Translations under genes and position numbers: made by a program
The notes under the pieces: model-generated
Told to the model about the DNA's origin: nothing
The model's input: only the letters and a program-made list of their open reading frames with translations
Databases searched by the model: none
From: Candidatus Thiothrix anitrata
GTDB lineage: Bacteria; Pseudomonadota; Gammaproteobacteria; Thiotrichales; Thiotrichaceae
DNA: 64,000 bases
Assembly (NCBI RefSeq): GCF_017901155.1
Contig: NZ_CP072800.1
Span: forward strand, 709,283-773,282
Direction: 5' to 3'
Part shown: positions 7,144 through 15,619 of the stretch, piece after piece
How the letters are laid out: every line of letters starts with the position of its first letter
Position numbering within the stretch: the first letter of the stretch is position 1

Positions 7144-9318
7144 ATGAGCAGCAATTTCGCGCGTACCCAAGCAATCCAAACCATCAGCCAACGTTCCCCA
7201 ATGGATCTCGGCAAAACCGAGCCACTGAGTAAAATTTGGTCTTGCGATGTTTTCAATCTGGCACGCATGGAAGAATGCCTCTCCAAGAATGCCTTCAAAG
7301 CCATGAAGAAAACCTTCCAGACCGGCGCACCGCTTGACCCTGCAACGGCTGACGTGGTGGCTGCGGCAATGAAAGAATGGGCAATGTCTAAAGGCGCGAA
7401 GTTCTTCTCGCACATCTTCTACCCAATGACTAATGCTACTGCTGAAAAGCATGACGGTTTCATTATCACCAGCCCGGAAGGCAACGCTATCACCGACTTC
7501 AGTGGTAGCCTGCTGATCAAAGGCGAACCAGACGGCTCATCATTCCCGAATGGCAGCATTCGCGCCACCAACTCAGCCCGTGGTTATACCGCATGGGATC
7601 CAACCAGCCCTGCGTACATTATGCACACCGAGAACGGCGCAACCTTGATGATTCCGTGCGTATTCCTGTCATGGACAGGCGAAGCACTCGACAAGAAAAT
7701 TCCATTACTGCGCTCCAACGCAGCGATGAACACGGCAGCCCAGCGTGTATTGAAACTGATGGGCGAAACCGATGTTGCCCCTCTGAACTCAAGCTGTGGC
7801 GCAGAACAGGAATACTTCCTAATCGACGAAGCGTTTGCCGTTGCCCGCCCTGACATTATGCTGTCAGGGCGTAGCCTGTTTGGTGCAGCCCCGGCAAAAG
7901 GTCAGCAATTCGATGATCATTACTTTGGCGCAATCCCAGAGCGTGTACAAGTTTTCATGCAAGACATCGAAGACAAGCTCTACCGTCTCGGCATCCCCGC
8001 CAAAACCCACCACAACGAAGTAGCACCGGGTCAGTTTGAAATTGCCCCTTACTTTGAAGCCGCAAACGTCGCGGCTGACCACCAGCAATTGCTGATGACC
8101 GTGATGAAGACTACTGCAAAAGCCCACGGTTTCCTGTGCCTATTGCATGAAAAACCGTTTGCGGGCGTGAACGGTTCCGGTAAACACGTGAACTGGTCTG
8201 TAGGTAACAGCACTCAAGGCAACCTGCTAGACCCCGGCAACACACCCGAAGAAAATCTGCACTTCCTCGCATTCTGCGGCGCGGTTATCCGTGGTGTGCA
8301 TTTGTATGGCCCTTTGCTACGTGCGGTTATTGCCTCTGCATCTAACGATCATCGCTTAGGTGCGAACGAAGCACCTCCGGCCATTTTGTCCGTTTACTTG
8401 GGTGACCAACTCGAACAAGTCTTCAATGACATCAAAGCCGGTAAAATTCTCAAAACCGAAAAAGGCGGGCAAATGGATTTGGGTTTGTCCCAGATTCTGC
8501 ACTTCGACCGTGACCCTGGTGACCGCAACCGTACTTCACCGTTCGCGTTCACTGGCAACCGTTTTGAATTCCGCGCCGTCGGCTCTTCCCAATCCGTGTC
8601 TGGCCCATTAATCGCCATGAACACCATGCTGGCGGATTCCCTGAACTGGATTGCTGACAAGCTAGAAGTTGAAATCAATGCTGGCAAAGACGTTGCCACC
8701 GCAACACTGGCAGTGCTCAAAACCTTGATGGAACAACACGGCAAAGCGGTATTCGGCGGCAACGGTTACGCCTCAGAATGGCACGAAGCAGCGGTAAAAG
8801 AGCGCGGTCTGAAAAACCTGCCAACCACCGCAGACGCACTACCAGAGTTATTAAGCCCTGAAATTGCTGGCTTATTTGAGCGCACTGGCGTATTGACACC
8901 GGCAGAACTCCACAGCCGTTTTGAAGTTTACGCTGAACAATACATCAACAGCATCGACGTAGAAGCCAAGCTGATGGTGAATATGGCAACCACCATGATT
9001 TACCCAGCAGCAGTTACCTACCTGTCAGAATTGTCTGCTACCGCTGGCAACTTGCAAGACTTGGGCATCACACTGGATAACAGTGTTGCACAAAGTGTAG
9101 CAACTGAAGCCAATGCTCTCATGGTAGCGGTAGGTAAGTTAAGTGCGGCACGCGCCAGACACGACTTCGACAGCGTAACCGACCACATGCGTTTCTTGGC
9201 TGACAGCGTGCGTGACTTGATGAGTGAAGTTCGCGCTCACGCTGACACGCTCGAAACCTTGATTGCCGATGAAATGTGGTCATTACCTAAATACAGCGAA
9301 ATGTTGTTCATTAAGTAA
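7144..9318 (+). CDS. glnN: Glutamine synthetase type III
   Basis: This 724-residue protein has the length of GSIII, much longer than GSI (about 470). It makes glutamine from glutamate, ammonia and ATP in the cytosol. Visible catalytic-domain signatures include NSSCGAEQEYFLID (metal-binding Glu residues, about residue 220), KTHHNEVAPGQFEIAP (about 290), NGSGKHVNWS (about 344) and NRFEFRAVGSSQS (about 470). A GSIII-specific N-terminal region and C-terminal helical extension flank the core. The ribosome site is GAGGT. It is transcribed from its own sigma-54 promoter and sits directly upstream of the constitutive-looking glnA. This suggests it supplies extra ammonium-assimilation capacity when nitrogen is short. 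Confidence 0.95.
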   Translation: MSSNFARTQAIQTISQRSPMDLGKTEPLSKIWSCDVFNLARMEECLSKNAFKAMKKTFQTGAPLDPATADVVAAAMKEWAMSKGAKFFSHIFYPMTNATAEKHDGFIITSPEGNAITDFSGSLLIKGEPDGSSFPNGSIRATNSARGYTAWDPTSPAYIMHTENGATLMIPCVFLSWTGEALDKKIPLLRSNAAMNTAAQRVLKLMGETDVAPLNSSCGAEQEYFLIDEAFAVARPDIMLSGRSLFGAAPAKGQQFDDHYFGAIPERVQVFMQDIEDKLYRLGIPAKTHHNEVAPGQFEIAPYFEAANVAADHQQLLMTVMKTTAKAHGFLCLLHEKPFAGVNGSGKHVNWSVGNSTQGNLLDPGNTPEENLHFLAFCGAVIRGVHLYGPLLRAVIASASNDHRLGANEAPPAILSVYLGDQLEQVFNDIKAGKILKTEKGGQMDLGLSQILHFDRDPGDRNRTSPFAFTGNRFEFRAVGSSQSVSGPLIAMNTMLADSLNWIADKLEVEINAGKDVATATLAVLKTLMEQHGKAVFGGNGYASEWHEAAVKERGLKNLPTTADALPELLSPEIAGLFERTGVLTPAELHSRFEVYAEQYINSIDVEAKLMVNMATTMIYPAAVTYLSELSATAGNLQDLGITLDNSVAQSVATEANALMVAVGKLSAARARHDFDSVTDHMRFLADSVRDLMSEVRAHADTLETLIADEMWSLPKYSEMLFIK

Positions 9319-9327
9319 TGCACTAGT

Positions 9328-9351
9328 GGGGGTGGTTCACCAACCGCCCCC
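9328..9351 (+). terminator. Hairpin after glnN, probable terminator or attenuator
   Basis: A 10-bp GC-rich stem (GGGGGTGGTT, loop CACC, AACCGCCCCC, with one G-U pair) begins 10 bases after the glnN stop. The T-run after it is weak (AGATTCTCATTT), so termination may be partial. Confidence 0.55.
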
Positions 9352-9360
9352 AGATTCTCA

Positions 9361-9389
9361 TTTACAGGTTATGTGACACTGCGTACCAT
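9361..9389 (+). promoter_or_regulatory. Possible sigma-70 promoter of glnA
   Basis: TTTACA (9361-9366), a 17-base spacer and TACCAT (9384-9389) lie between the glnN hairpin and glnA. No GG-N10-GC sigma-54 pattern is present here, so basal glnA expression appears independent of sigma-54. Confidence 0.45.
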
Positions 9390-9445
9390 GCTGCATCGAC
9401 CCTAAAAGCCAATTTTTAGTCCTTACAATCATCAGGAGGCCAGTA

Positions 9446-10855
9446 ATGTCTGCACAAGACGTTCTCAACATGATCAAAGACAACGACGCAAAATACGTCG
9501 ATTTCCGCTTCACCGATACCAGTGGTAAAGAACACCACGTCACGGTTCCGGCTTTCACGGTTGAAGAAGACACCTTTACAGAAGGCAAAATGTTTGATGG
9601 ATCATCCATTGCTGGCTGGAAAGGCATTAATGAATCCGACATGATCCTCATGCCTGACCCGGCAACCGCGTTTGTCGACCCGTTCTTCCAAGACGTAACC
9701 GTCAACATTACCTGCGGCATCGTTGACCCAACTACAATGGAAGGCTACGAGCGCGACCCACGTTCCATCGCGATGCGTGCGGAAGCTTACCTGAAATCCA
9801 CCGGCATTGCGGATACCGCATTCTTTGGCCCAGAACCTGAATTCTTCATCTTTGATGACGTGCGTTGGGGTTCTGACATGAGCGGCACATTCGTCAAAAT
9901 TGACTCACAAGAAGCAGGCTGGAACTCCGAAAAAGTTTACCCTGATGGCAATATGGGGCATCGTCCTAGTACCAAAGGCGGTTACTTCCCTGTTCCGCCT
10001 GTTGACTCCTTGCACGACATTCGTTCCACCATGTGTAACATTCTGGAAGAAGTCGGCGTACCTGTCGAAGTGCATCACCACGAAGTGGCGACTGCCGGTC
10101 AGTGCGAAATCGGTACGCGTTTCGCCACCCTGACCACCCGTGCAGACTGGACACAACGTCAGAAATACGTCATTCACAACGTTGCTCACCAATACGGTAA
10201 AACCGCTACCTTTATGCCTAAGCCAATCGTCGGTGACAACGGCTCAGGTATGCACGTCCACATGTCCTTGGCAAAAGACGGCGTGAACACCTTTGCAGGC
10301 GACGGCTACGCCGGTTTGTCAGAAACCGCGCTGTACTACATCGGCGGTATCATCAAGCACGCCAAAGCCTTGAACGCGCTCACCAACCCCGGCACGAACT
10401 CTTACAAGCGTTTGGTTCCGGGCTTTGAAGCACCGGTTATGCTGGCTTACTCAGCACGTAATCGTTCCGCGTCTATCCGCATTCCGTTCGTCGCCAGTCC
10501 GAAAGGTCGCCGTATCGAAGTACGCTTCCCTGACCCATCTGCGAACCCTTACCTTGCGTTTGCAGCGCTGATGATGGCGGGCTTGGACGGCATCAAGAAC
10601 AAAATCCACCCTGGTGAGGCAATGGATAAAGACTTGTACGACCTGCCACCGGAAGAAGACAAACTCATCCCACGGGTTTGCCACTCTTTGGATATGGCAT
10701 TGGATGCACTCGACAAAGACCGCGAATTCCTGACCGCAGGCGGTGTATTTAGCAACGACATGATCGACGCTTTCATCGAGTTGAAAATGCAGGAAGTAAC
10801 CCGCTTCCGCATGACGACGCATCCGGTTGAGTTTGATATGTACTACTCGCTGTAA
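9446..10855 (+). CDS. glnA: Glutamine synthetase type I
   Basis: This 469-residue protein has the standard length of dodecameric GSI-beta. Signatures are FDGSSIAGW (about residue 50), [11 protein letters not shown] (about 130), [14 protein letters not shown] (about 210), and NRSASIRIP with the [12 protein letters not shown] catalytic region (about 340-365). Tyr398 in the DLYDLPPEE context is the adenylylation site, so the enzyme should be switched by GlnE. It has a strong ribosome site (AGGAGG) and a strong terminator after it. With GSIII upstream and NtrBC at 15.6-18.1 kb it forms the nitrogen-assimilation block of this region. Confidence 0.97.
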   Translation: MSAQDVLNMIKDNDAKYVDFRFTDTSGKEHHVTVPAFTVEEDTFTEGKMFDGSSIAGWKGINESDMILMPDPATAFVDPFFQDVTVNITCGIVDPTTMEGYERDPRSIAMRAEAYLKSTGIADTAFFGPEPEFFIFDDVRWGSDMSGTFVKIDSQEAGWNSEKVYPDGNMGHRPSTKGGYFPVPPVDSLHDIRSTMCNILEEVGVPVEVHHHEVATAGQCEIGTRFATLTTRADWTQRQKYVIHNVAHQYGKTATFMPKPIVGDNGSGMHVHMSLAKDGVNTFAGDGYAGLSETALYYIGGIIKHAKALNALTNPGTNSYKRLVPGFEAPVMLAYSARNRSASIRIPFVASPKGRRIEVRFPDPSANPYLAFAALMMAGLDGIKNKIHPGEAMDKDLYDLPPEEDKLIPRVCHSLDMALDALDKDREFLTAGGVFSNDMIDAFIELKMQEVTRFRMTTHPVEFDMYYSL

Positions 10856-10880
10856 GCTTCGCACTCAATGCAAGTAGCTA

Positions 10881-10907
10881 AAAACGCCTCTCCGCGAGGC
10901 GTTTTTT
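10881..10907 (+). terminator. Intrinsic terminator of glnA
   Basis: The stem AAAACGCCTC/GAGGCGTTTT with a five-base loop runs into TTTTTT, 25 bases after the glnA stop. Confidence 0.9.
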
Positions 10908-10997
10908 ATGCCCGCTGCTTATAAGCCAATGCAACTAATATGACATTTTGATGACAAAAGCGGTTATCCTAGCCAAGAGTTTTTTATAGGGAATCAC

Positions 10998-12620
10998 ATG
11001 TCGCGCCGCTTCAACTACTACCTCCCACTAATGATTGCTCTCCCGATAACCCTGGTTATGCCTTACATCCTCACTATGGATCAAGGTAGTAGCGGTATCT
11101 GGGGTGCTATTTACAACCGTTTATACATTTTGCTGGCATGGCTAAGTGTATTTGGCCTACTGTTCGCCATTACACGCCGTCGATGGTTCGCAACTGGCAT
11201 GACCTCACTGATTTTGGCTAGCCTGTGGATTAGCGCAGCGATCAAATACCAGTATCTTGGTTCACAACTAGTGGCCCCCGATCTGGTGGTCGCATTCCTA
11301 AGCGGAGAAACTTTGCTGGAAATGGGCTTATTACCCACCCTAGCTATTACTAGCTATTGCTTGCTGTTATTGCTCTTGCTGTGGCTGGAAAACCCTCTGC
11401 GCTTGCGGGAGCGCAACCTGATGTTAGCCACATGGGTGGGTGCTATCCTCGGTTTCGCGACCCTGAACCTGCCTAATCATTACGTGGATTTGCAATGGAC
11501 GGCGAAATACAAAAACACCCTCCCCACGTTTGTACAAAGTATTTGGCGCACCCAACTGCAAGAGCCTGAACACTCTCAAACCAGCTATTGCTGCTTCAAA
11601 GCCGATACGCAAGCCGAAAGCTTCACCCAAACACCCCCTGAAAAACCCAATATCGTGGTGATCCTAGAAGAGTCAACCTTCCCCTTGGAACTCATCCCAA
11701 GCTTCAAGGCAGAAGGGGAATTTTTCAAAGACACTTACCCGCTCAAGGTGCATACCACTGGTGGCGCAACTTGGGTGCAGGAAATTGCTTTTTTACATGG
11801 AGTTGCGCCACCACTGTACGGTGACGGCTGGAAAGCTATCAACTTATTCACGCCGGGGCGTTTAGACGGGCGTATTGCCCCGCAATTAGCTGCGCAAGGG
11901 TATCGCACCAAAACCATTTACCCCACTGCTGGGCGTTTTTACGGTGGGCAACGCTTCCATGAACAACTGGGCATTCAAGAGTTTATCGACTGCAAAGCCT
12001 TACCAAAATGCGCAAAACGCTCTTGGAATAGCATTCCTGACGAAATCTTTTTTGATGAACTGCTAAAGCAAGTTAAAACCAATGTGGAGCCATTGTTCAC
12101 CTTCGTTGCAACCATGCGCCAGCATTCACCCCACGAAAAAAACAGCAAACTCGATACCCAACGCTGTGACGCGAGCTTGTCAGCCAAACAATGTTCAATT
12201 TTGCTAGACTACAATGAACGTCTCAAATTATCGGTTACCGCCCATAAAGACCTGCTGAGCAAACTCAAAAAACTCCCAGAACGCACCATTGTGGTCACCT
12301 TTGGGGATCATATTCCCGGCGATGTAGCGGCAAACTTCACCGAAAGTGACTTTTACCCACAAGACCGCTTCCGCACATTTTTTAATGTTTGGGACTCAAA
12401 ACACGGTTTTGTGACCCGTAAAGTGCTTGATAACCAAGAATTTGCAACCATCGACATCGCCATGTTGGATGCATTGACCCTGCGTTATGCTGGATTTGAA
12501 AGCAGCTATATCAGTGACAAACTGGTACACATGCAGAAATGTTCGGGCAGTTTCTGTGCATTTGACACCGACGACAGCACAGCACTCACCCAACTGGAAT
12601 TGATGCAGCCACTGCCTTAA
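10998..12620 (+). CDS. Inner-membrane sulfatase-fold transferase (OpgB/LTA synthase-like)
   Basis: This 540-residue protein has about five N-terminal membrane helices (to about residue 160) and a periplasmic alkaline-phosphatase-like domain. Metal-site motifs are NIVVILEES (first metal Glu, about residue 220), TTGGATWVQEIAF (likely nucleophile Thr), MRQHSPH and TFGDHIPGD (metal-binding Asp-His, about 435). These are typical of enzymes that move phosphoglycerol or phosphoethanolamine from phospholipid to a surface glycan or lipid. The exact substrate cannot be told; EptA-type and OpgB-type roles are both possible. It stands alone between the glnA terminator and the prolyl-hydroxylase genes. 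Confidence 0.75.
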   Translation: MSRRFNYYLPLMIALPITLVMPYILTMDQGSSGIWGAIYNRLYILLAWLSVFGLLFAITRRRWFATGMTSLILASLWISAAIKYQYLGSQLVAPDLVVAFLSGETLLEMGLLPTLAITSYCLLLLLLLWLENPLRLRERNLMLATWVGAILGFATLNLPNHYVDLQWTAKYKNTLPTFVQSIWRTQLQEPEHSQTSYCCFKADTQAESFTQTPPEKPNIVVILEESTFPLELIPSFKAEGEFFKDTYPLKVHTTGGATWVQEIAFLHGVAPPLYGDGWKAINLFTPGRLDGRIAPQLAAQGYRTKTIYPTAGRFYGGQRFHEQLGIQEFIDCKALPKCAKRSWNSIPDEIFFDELLKQVKTNVEPLFTFVATMRQHSPHEKNSKLDTQRCDASLSAKQCSILLDYNERLKLSVTAHKDLLSKLKKLPERTIVVTFGDHIPGDVAANFTESDFYPQDRFRTFFNVWDSKHGFVTRKVLDNQEFATIDIAMLDALTLRYAGFESSYISDKLVHMQKCSGSFCAFDTDDSTALTQLELMQPLP

Positions 12621-12651
12621 CCAACAGCATTACCGCTCCTCGTTTTTTCAG

Positions 12652-12670
12652 CACTATCCGACGGATAGTG
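12652..12670. promoter_or_regulatory. Perfect 19-bp palindrome upstream of the prolyl-hydroxylase genes
   Basis: CACTATCCG, one central A, CGGATAGTG lies between the transferase stop and the first oxygenase, about 75 bases before that start. The size and one-base centre look like a dimeric repressor operator. It could also act as a weak terminator on the minus strand, where TGAAAAAACG follows. Confidence 0.4.
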
Positions 12671-12743
12671 TCGGAGCACATTGACAAATCCGCTACTATA
12701 TCCTTACAAATTCTACCAATATTATTCATAAGAGGATCTGGCA

Positions 12744-13574
12744 ATGTCAGCATTAGACCAAGAATGGCAAAACTGGCTGGACGATAATTTATTGCGTGGC
12801 TGTCACGTGGGTGATTTATATAAAATAATGCGTGAAAACGGATTTGATGTCAGCACGATCCAACGCATGATGGGCGATGCTTTTCCGGCAGGTATTGAAA
12901 TACAAACCGATCAAGCTGTCAGCGTGGATTACCTCGCGCTGTCACAAGTCTTTGACAATCAAAAAGAGCACATTGAAGCAAAACGCTTTGATACTGATTT
13001 ACTACAACTCTATACGATAGATAACTTCCTCACCGCCGAGGAATGCGCCAAAGTCGTTGCCTTGACGCAAGCCAAGTTACGCCCGTCAGAAGTGTCCCAC
13101 GATAACGGCGACAAAGCATTTCGCACCAGTATGACTTGCCACTTAAATGACCACGAAGACTCGTTTGTGCGCTACATTGACGACAAAATATCACGTGCAT
13201 TAGGCGTGCGCGTAGCGTATTCGGAAGCAATTCAGGCACAACATTATGCCGTCGGCCAAGAATTTAAAGCGCACCACGACTATTTTTCACCCAGCATGGA
13301 TGTTTACCAAGAATTCACCGGAGAAATGGGGCAGCGCACGTGGACATTCATGATCTATCTGAATAACACCCCCAAGGGTGGTGGTACGCATTTTCTGTAC
13401 CTAGATCATATTTTCTACCCCAAACAAGGGCAAGCCGTGATTTGGAATAACCTATCCCCCGATGGCACACCCAACCGCAATACCTTGCACCACGGAATGC
13501 CGGTTGAAGAGGGCAACAAAGTCATTATTACCAAATGGTTCCGTGAAAAGGGATGCGGTGACATGTTTTACTGA
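12744..13574 (+). CDS. Prolyl 4-hydroxylase-like 2-oxoglutarate/Fe(II) oxygenase, first copy
   Basis: This 276-residue cytosolic protein has no signal. Residues 1-60 form a paralogue-specific leader (DxEWQxWLD ... MMGDAFP). Residues from about 95 to the end are the double-stranded beta-helix of prolyl 4-hydroxylases. Iron ligands are the HxD pair His177-Asp179 (KAHHDYF) and a distal His249 (LHHGMPV); the 2-oxoglutarate-binding Lys is about 259 (GNKVIITKW). FLTAEECAKVV near 93 is the usual entry to the fold. All catalytic residues are present. A paralogue follows after 32 bases, and a very Pro-rich protein is encoded just beyond, a plausible substrate. Confidence 0.85.
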   Translation: MSALDQEWQNWLDDNLLRGCHVGDLYKIMRENGFDVSTIQRMMGDAFPAGIEIQTDQAVSVDYLALSQVFDNQKEHIEAKRFDTDLLQLYTIDNFLTAEECAKVVALTQAKLRPSEVSHDNGDKAFRTSMTCHLNDHEDSFVRYIDDKISRALGVRVAYSEAIQAQHYAVGQEFKAHHDYFSPSMDVYQEFTGEMGQRTWTFMIYLNNTPKGGGTHFLYLDHIFYPKQGQAVIWNNLSPDGTPNRNTLHHGMPVEEGNKVIITKWFREKGCGDMFY

Positions 13575-13606
13575 TGAATAACCAGACACCATAAGGAAGA
13601 ATAATA

Positions 13607-14437
13607 ATGACGATGCTTGATCACGAATGGCAGGTGTGGTTAGACGAAAACCTCGCTCGCCCCTGCGACCCACTGGAGCTGTATGACATTATGCGCTCCG
13701 CTGGTTTTAGCAAACCATCCCTGCAAACCATGATGGGGGATGCCTACCCTGATTTCTATAAACATGTGCCATACTTGCCCACCAGCATTGATTACCAAGC
13801 TTTATCACAACGTATGGAACGCCCCACCATACAAAGCATTGCACAACGCTTCCCCAGCGATCAAGTACAACTCTATACCATAGATAATTTTTTAAGCGAA
13901 GTAGAGTGTCAGCAATTAATTGAGCACGGGTGCGAACGTTTAACCCCATCCCAAACTACCCACTCTAATGGCGATCCGTATTTCCGCACCAGCACGACCT
14001 GTCATTTGGAAATGCATACTTACCCATTTATCAAAGCCATTGATGAAAAAATATCGCACGCTTTGGGAATTCGCTGGCCTTATTCCGAACCCATTCAAAT
14101 GCAGGCTTATCAAGTCGGGCAGGAATTAAAAGCACATCACGATTATTTCCCCCTAGACCCAGAAATTTATCCGAGAGTTGCGGGCAAAGCTGGACAACGT
14201 ACCTGGACATTTGCGGTATATCTGAATGAGGTAGAACAAGGTGGCGGCACTTATTTCCCATACCTTGAACACACCATTTATCCTAAAATGGGACGTGCAG
14301 CGATCTGGAACAATCTGTCAGCGGATGGCGTGATTAATCGCCAGACTTTGCACTGTGGGATGCCGATCGAACGCGGGGAGAAATTTATTATCACCAAATG
14401 GTTTCGGGAACACGGCTTTGGCCCTGTGTTTACCTGA
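13607..14437 (+). CDS. Prolyl 4-hydroxylase-like 2-oxoglutarate/Fe(II) oxygenase, second copy
   Basis: This protein has the same length (276) and architecture as the upstream gene and aligns with it end to end (MLDHEWQVWLDENL against LDQEWQNWLDDNL), so the pair arose by tandem duplication. Catalytic residues are kept: KAHHDYF (HxD), LHCGMPI with the distal His, and GEKFIITKW with the 2-oxoglutarate Lys. The paralogues differ in roughly half of positions, suggesting an old duplication and perhaps different target contexts. The start at 13607 follows AAGGAAG. The gene ends 82 bases from the end of the convergent (Pro-Thr)n gene. Confidence 0.85.
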   Translation: MTMLDHEWQVWLDENLARPCDPLELYDIMRSAGFSKPSLQTMMGDAYPDFYKHVPYLPTSIDYQALSQRMERPTIQSIAQRFPSDQVQLYTIDNFLSEVECQQLIEHGCERLTPSQTTHSNGDPYFRTSTTCHLEMHTYPFIKAIDEKISHALGIRWPYSEPIQMQAYQVGQELKAHHDYFPLDPEIYPRVAGKAGQRTWTFAVYLNEVEQGGGTYFPYLEHTIYPKMGRAAIWNNLSADGVINRQTLHCGMPIERGEKFIITKWFREHGFGPVFT

Positions 14438-14451
14438 TAATCATCAGACAA

Positions 14452-14476
14452 TAAAAAGGCTTCCCTAGGGAAGCCT
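14452..14476 (-). terminator. Intrinsic terminator of the Pro-Thr repeat gene
   Basis: The perfect palindrome AGGCTTCCCTAGGGAAGCCT (14457-14476) is followed on the minus strand by TTTTTAT. The T-run is only on that strand, so it primarily ends the minus-strand gene at 14519. Confidence 0.8.
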
Positions 14477-14518
14477 CTGGGTAGCAACGGCATGGTTAGC
14501 CGCCGACTATGGTGGTAA

Positions 14519-15463
14519 TTACCTTGCTAATGGATCGACACTTTTGCTAACCCAACTCTGGGTTGCATCACACCAACCCATGCCACCGCCGCCACTGCTA
14601 GGTGAAGAACTAGGAGCCGGTGATGGACTTGGAGAAGGTGAAGGCGTGTAAGAGCTTGGTGTCGGTGTAGGCGCAGGCGTTGGAGCCGGTGCTGGTGAAC
14701 GCGGGCCACGCGGATCAGCCAATGGATCTTTCCGAATGTCGTTCCAGCTCTGAGTCGCATCACACCAACCCAATTGAGCAGGAGATGGGGATGGAGTCGG
14801 CGTTGGTGTCGGCGTTGGTGTCGGCGTTGGTGTCGGCGTTGGTGTCGGCGTTGGTGTCGGCGTTGGTGTCGGCGTTGGTGTCGGCGTTGGTGTCGGCGTC
14901 GGCGTTGGTGTCGGCGTTGGTGTCGGCGTCGGCGTTGGTGTCGGCGTTGGTGTCGGCGTTGGTGTCGGCGTCGGCGTTGGTGTCGGCGTTGGTGTCGGCG
15001 TTGGTGTCGGCGTCGGCGTTGGTGTCGGCGTTGGTGTCGGCGTTGGTGTCGGCGTCGGCGTTGGTGTCGGCGTTGGTGTCGGCGTTGGTGTCGGCGTTGG
15101 TGTCGGCGTTGGTGTCGGCGTTGGTGTCGGCGTTGGTGTCGGTGTCGGCGTCGGCGTTGGTGTCGGCGTTGGTGTCGGCGGACATACCGGTGGCTGTGGT
15201 GGACACACTGGCGGCTGATTAGCACAGCAACCGCCCTGATTGTTATTGTTCGCCATCATCTGAATCATCTGCATCAACATCATAACAATGTTGAGCATAT
15301 TCATCATAGGGAACGAAGCACCACTGGAACCCAGCATAGATGCAAAAGGATTACTATTAATTTGTGGACTTAACGAGCCACGGCGACTTTGGTCGCTGTT
15401 TTGGGCGTTGTCGCTGTTAAAACGCCCTGTTGGCATCATATTCAATGAGTTTCTGTCTAGCAT
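14519..15463 (-). CDS. Protein with a very long Pro-Thr dipeptide repeat and two GWCDATQSW motifs
   Basis: This 314-residue protein has no signal peptide. Residues 1-50 are polar. A Met-rich hydrophobic segment follows (about 50-70: [17 protein letters not shown]), then a Cys/Pro cluster ([20 protein letters not shown]). Next come about 65 consecutive Pro-Thr dipeptides. The C-terminus holds two copies of a short unit GWCDATQSW-x(n)-DPLA separated by a Pro/Ser/Ala linker. The PT region would be an extended rod and is the type of sequence that is hydroxylated on Pro and O-glycosylated on Thr in other systems. Two prolyl-hydroxylase genes lie beside it. The frame is supported by ordered sequence on both sides of the repeat and by its own terminator. 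Confidence 0.75.
   Translation of the reverse strand: MLDRNSLNMMPTGRFNSDNAQNSDQSRRGSLSPQINSNPFASMLGSSGASFPMMNMLNIVMMLMQMIQMMANNNNQGGCCANQPPVCPPQPPVCPPTPTPTPTPTPTPTPTPTPTPTPTPTPTPTPTPTPTPTPTPTPTPTPTPTPTPTPTPTPTPTPTPTPTPTPTPTPTPTPTPTPTPTPTPTPTPTPTPTPTPTPTPTPTPTPTPTPTPTPTPTPTPTPTPSPSPAQLGWCDATQSWNDIRKDPLADPRGPRSPAPAPTPAPTPTPSSYTPSPSPSPSPAPSSSPSSGGGGMGWCDATQSWVSKSVDPLAR
14796..15180 (+). repeat. Tandem repeat array coding for the Pro-Thr rod
   Basis: About 385 bases are built from the 12-mer GGTGTCGGCGTT, with interspersed 18-base units in which GTCGGC is doubled. Every unit is a multiple of six bases, so copy-number slippage keeps the Pro-Thr frame. The array also keeps several other frames open on both strands; those are artefacts. 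Confidence 0.95.
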
Positions 15464-15619
15464 GATGAGTCCTCGGTTGAGAGTTTTTAGTATTACCTGA
15501 AAGGATGTTGACCTTCCGGGATCATCATAAATTAAAGGTCAAAAGACCTTGCAGCTTCGCTAGACAGGAGGTAGGAATCACACCGAACAACGGTCAATAA
15601 GCAATTCTACTCTCAAGAA

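Noticed and set aside
9351-9445. A sigma-54 promoter for glnA
   Set aside because: No GG-N10-GC pattern exists in this gap; the only GG (in CAGGTTATG) is wrongly spaced.
14680-15373. Long plus-strand frames (Ser-Ala-Leu-Val and Trp-Cys-Arg-Arg repeats) and two alternative minus-strand frames across the repeat array
   Set aside because: They exist only because the 12/18-base repeat has no stop in several frames. Only the Pro-Thr frame has ordered sequence on both sides and a matching terminator.
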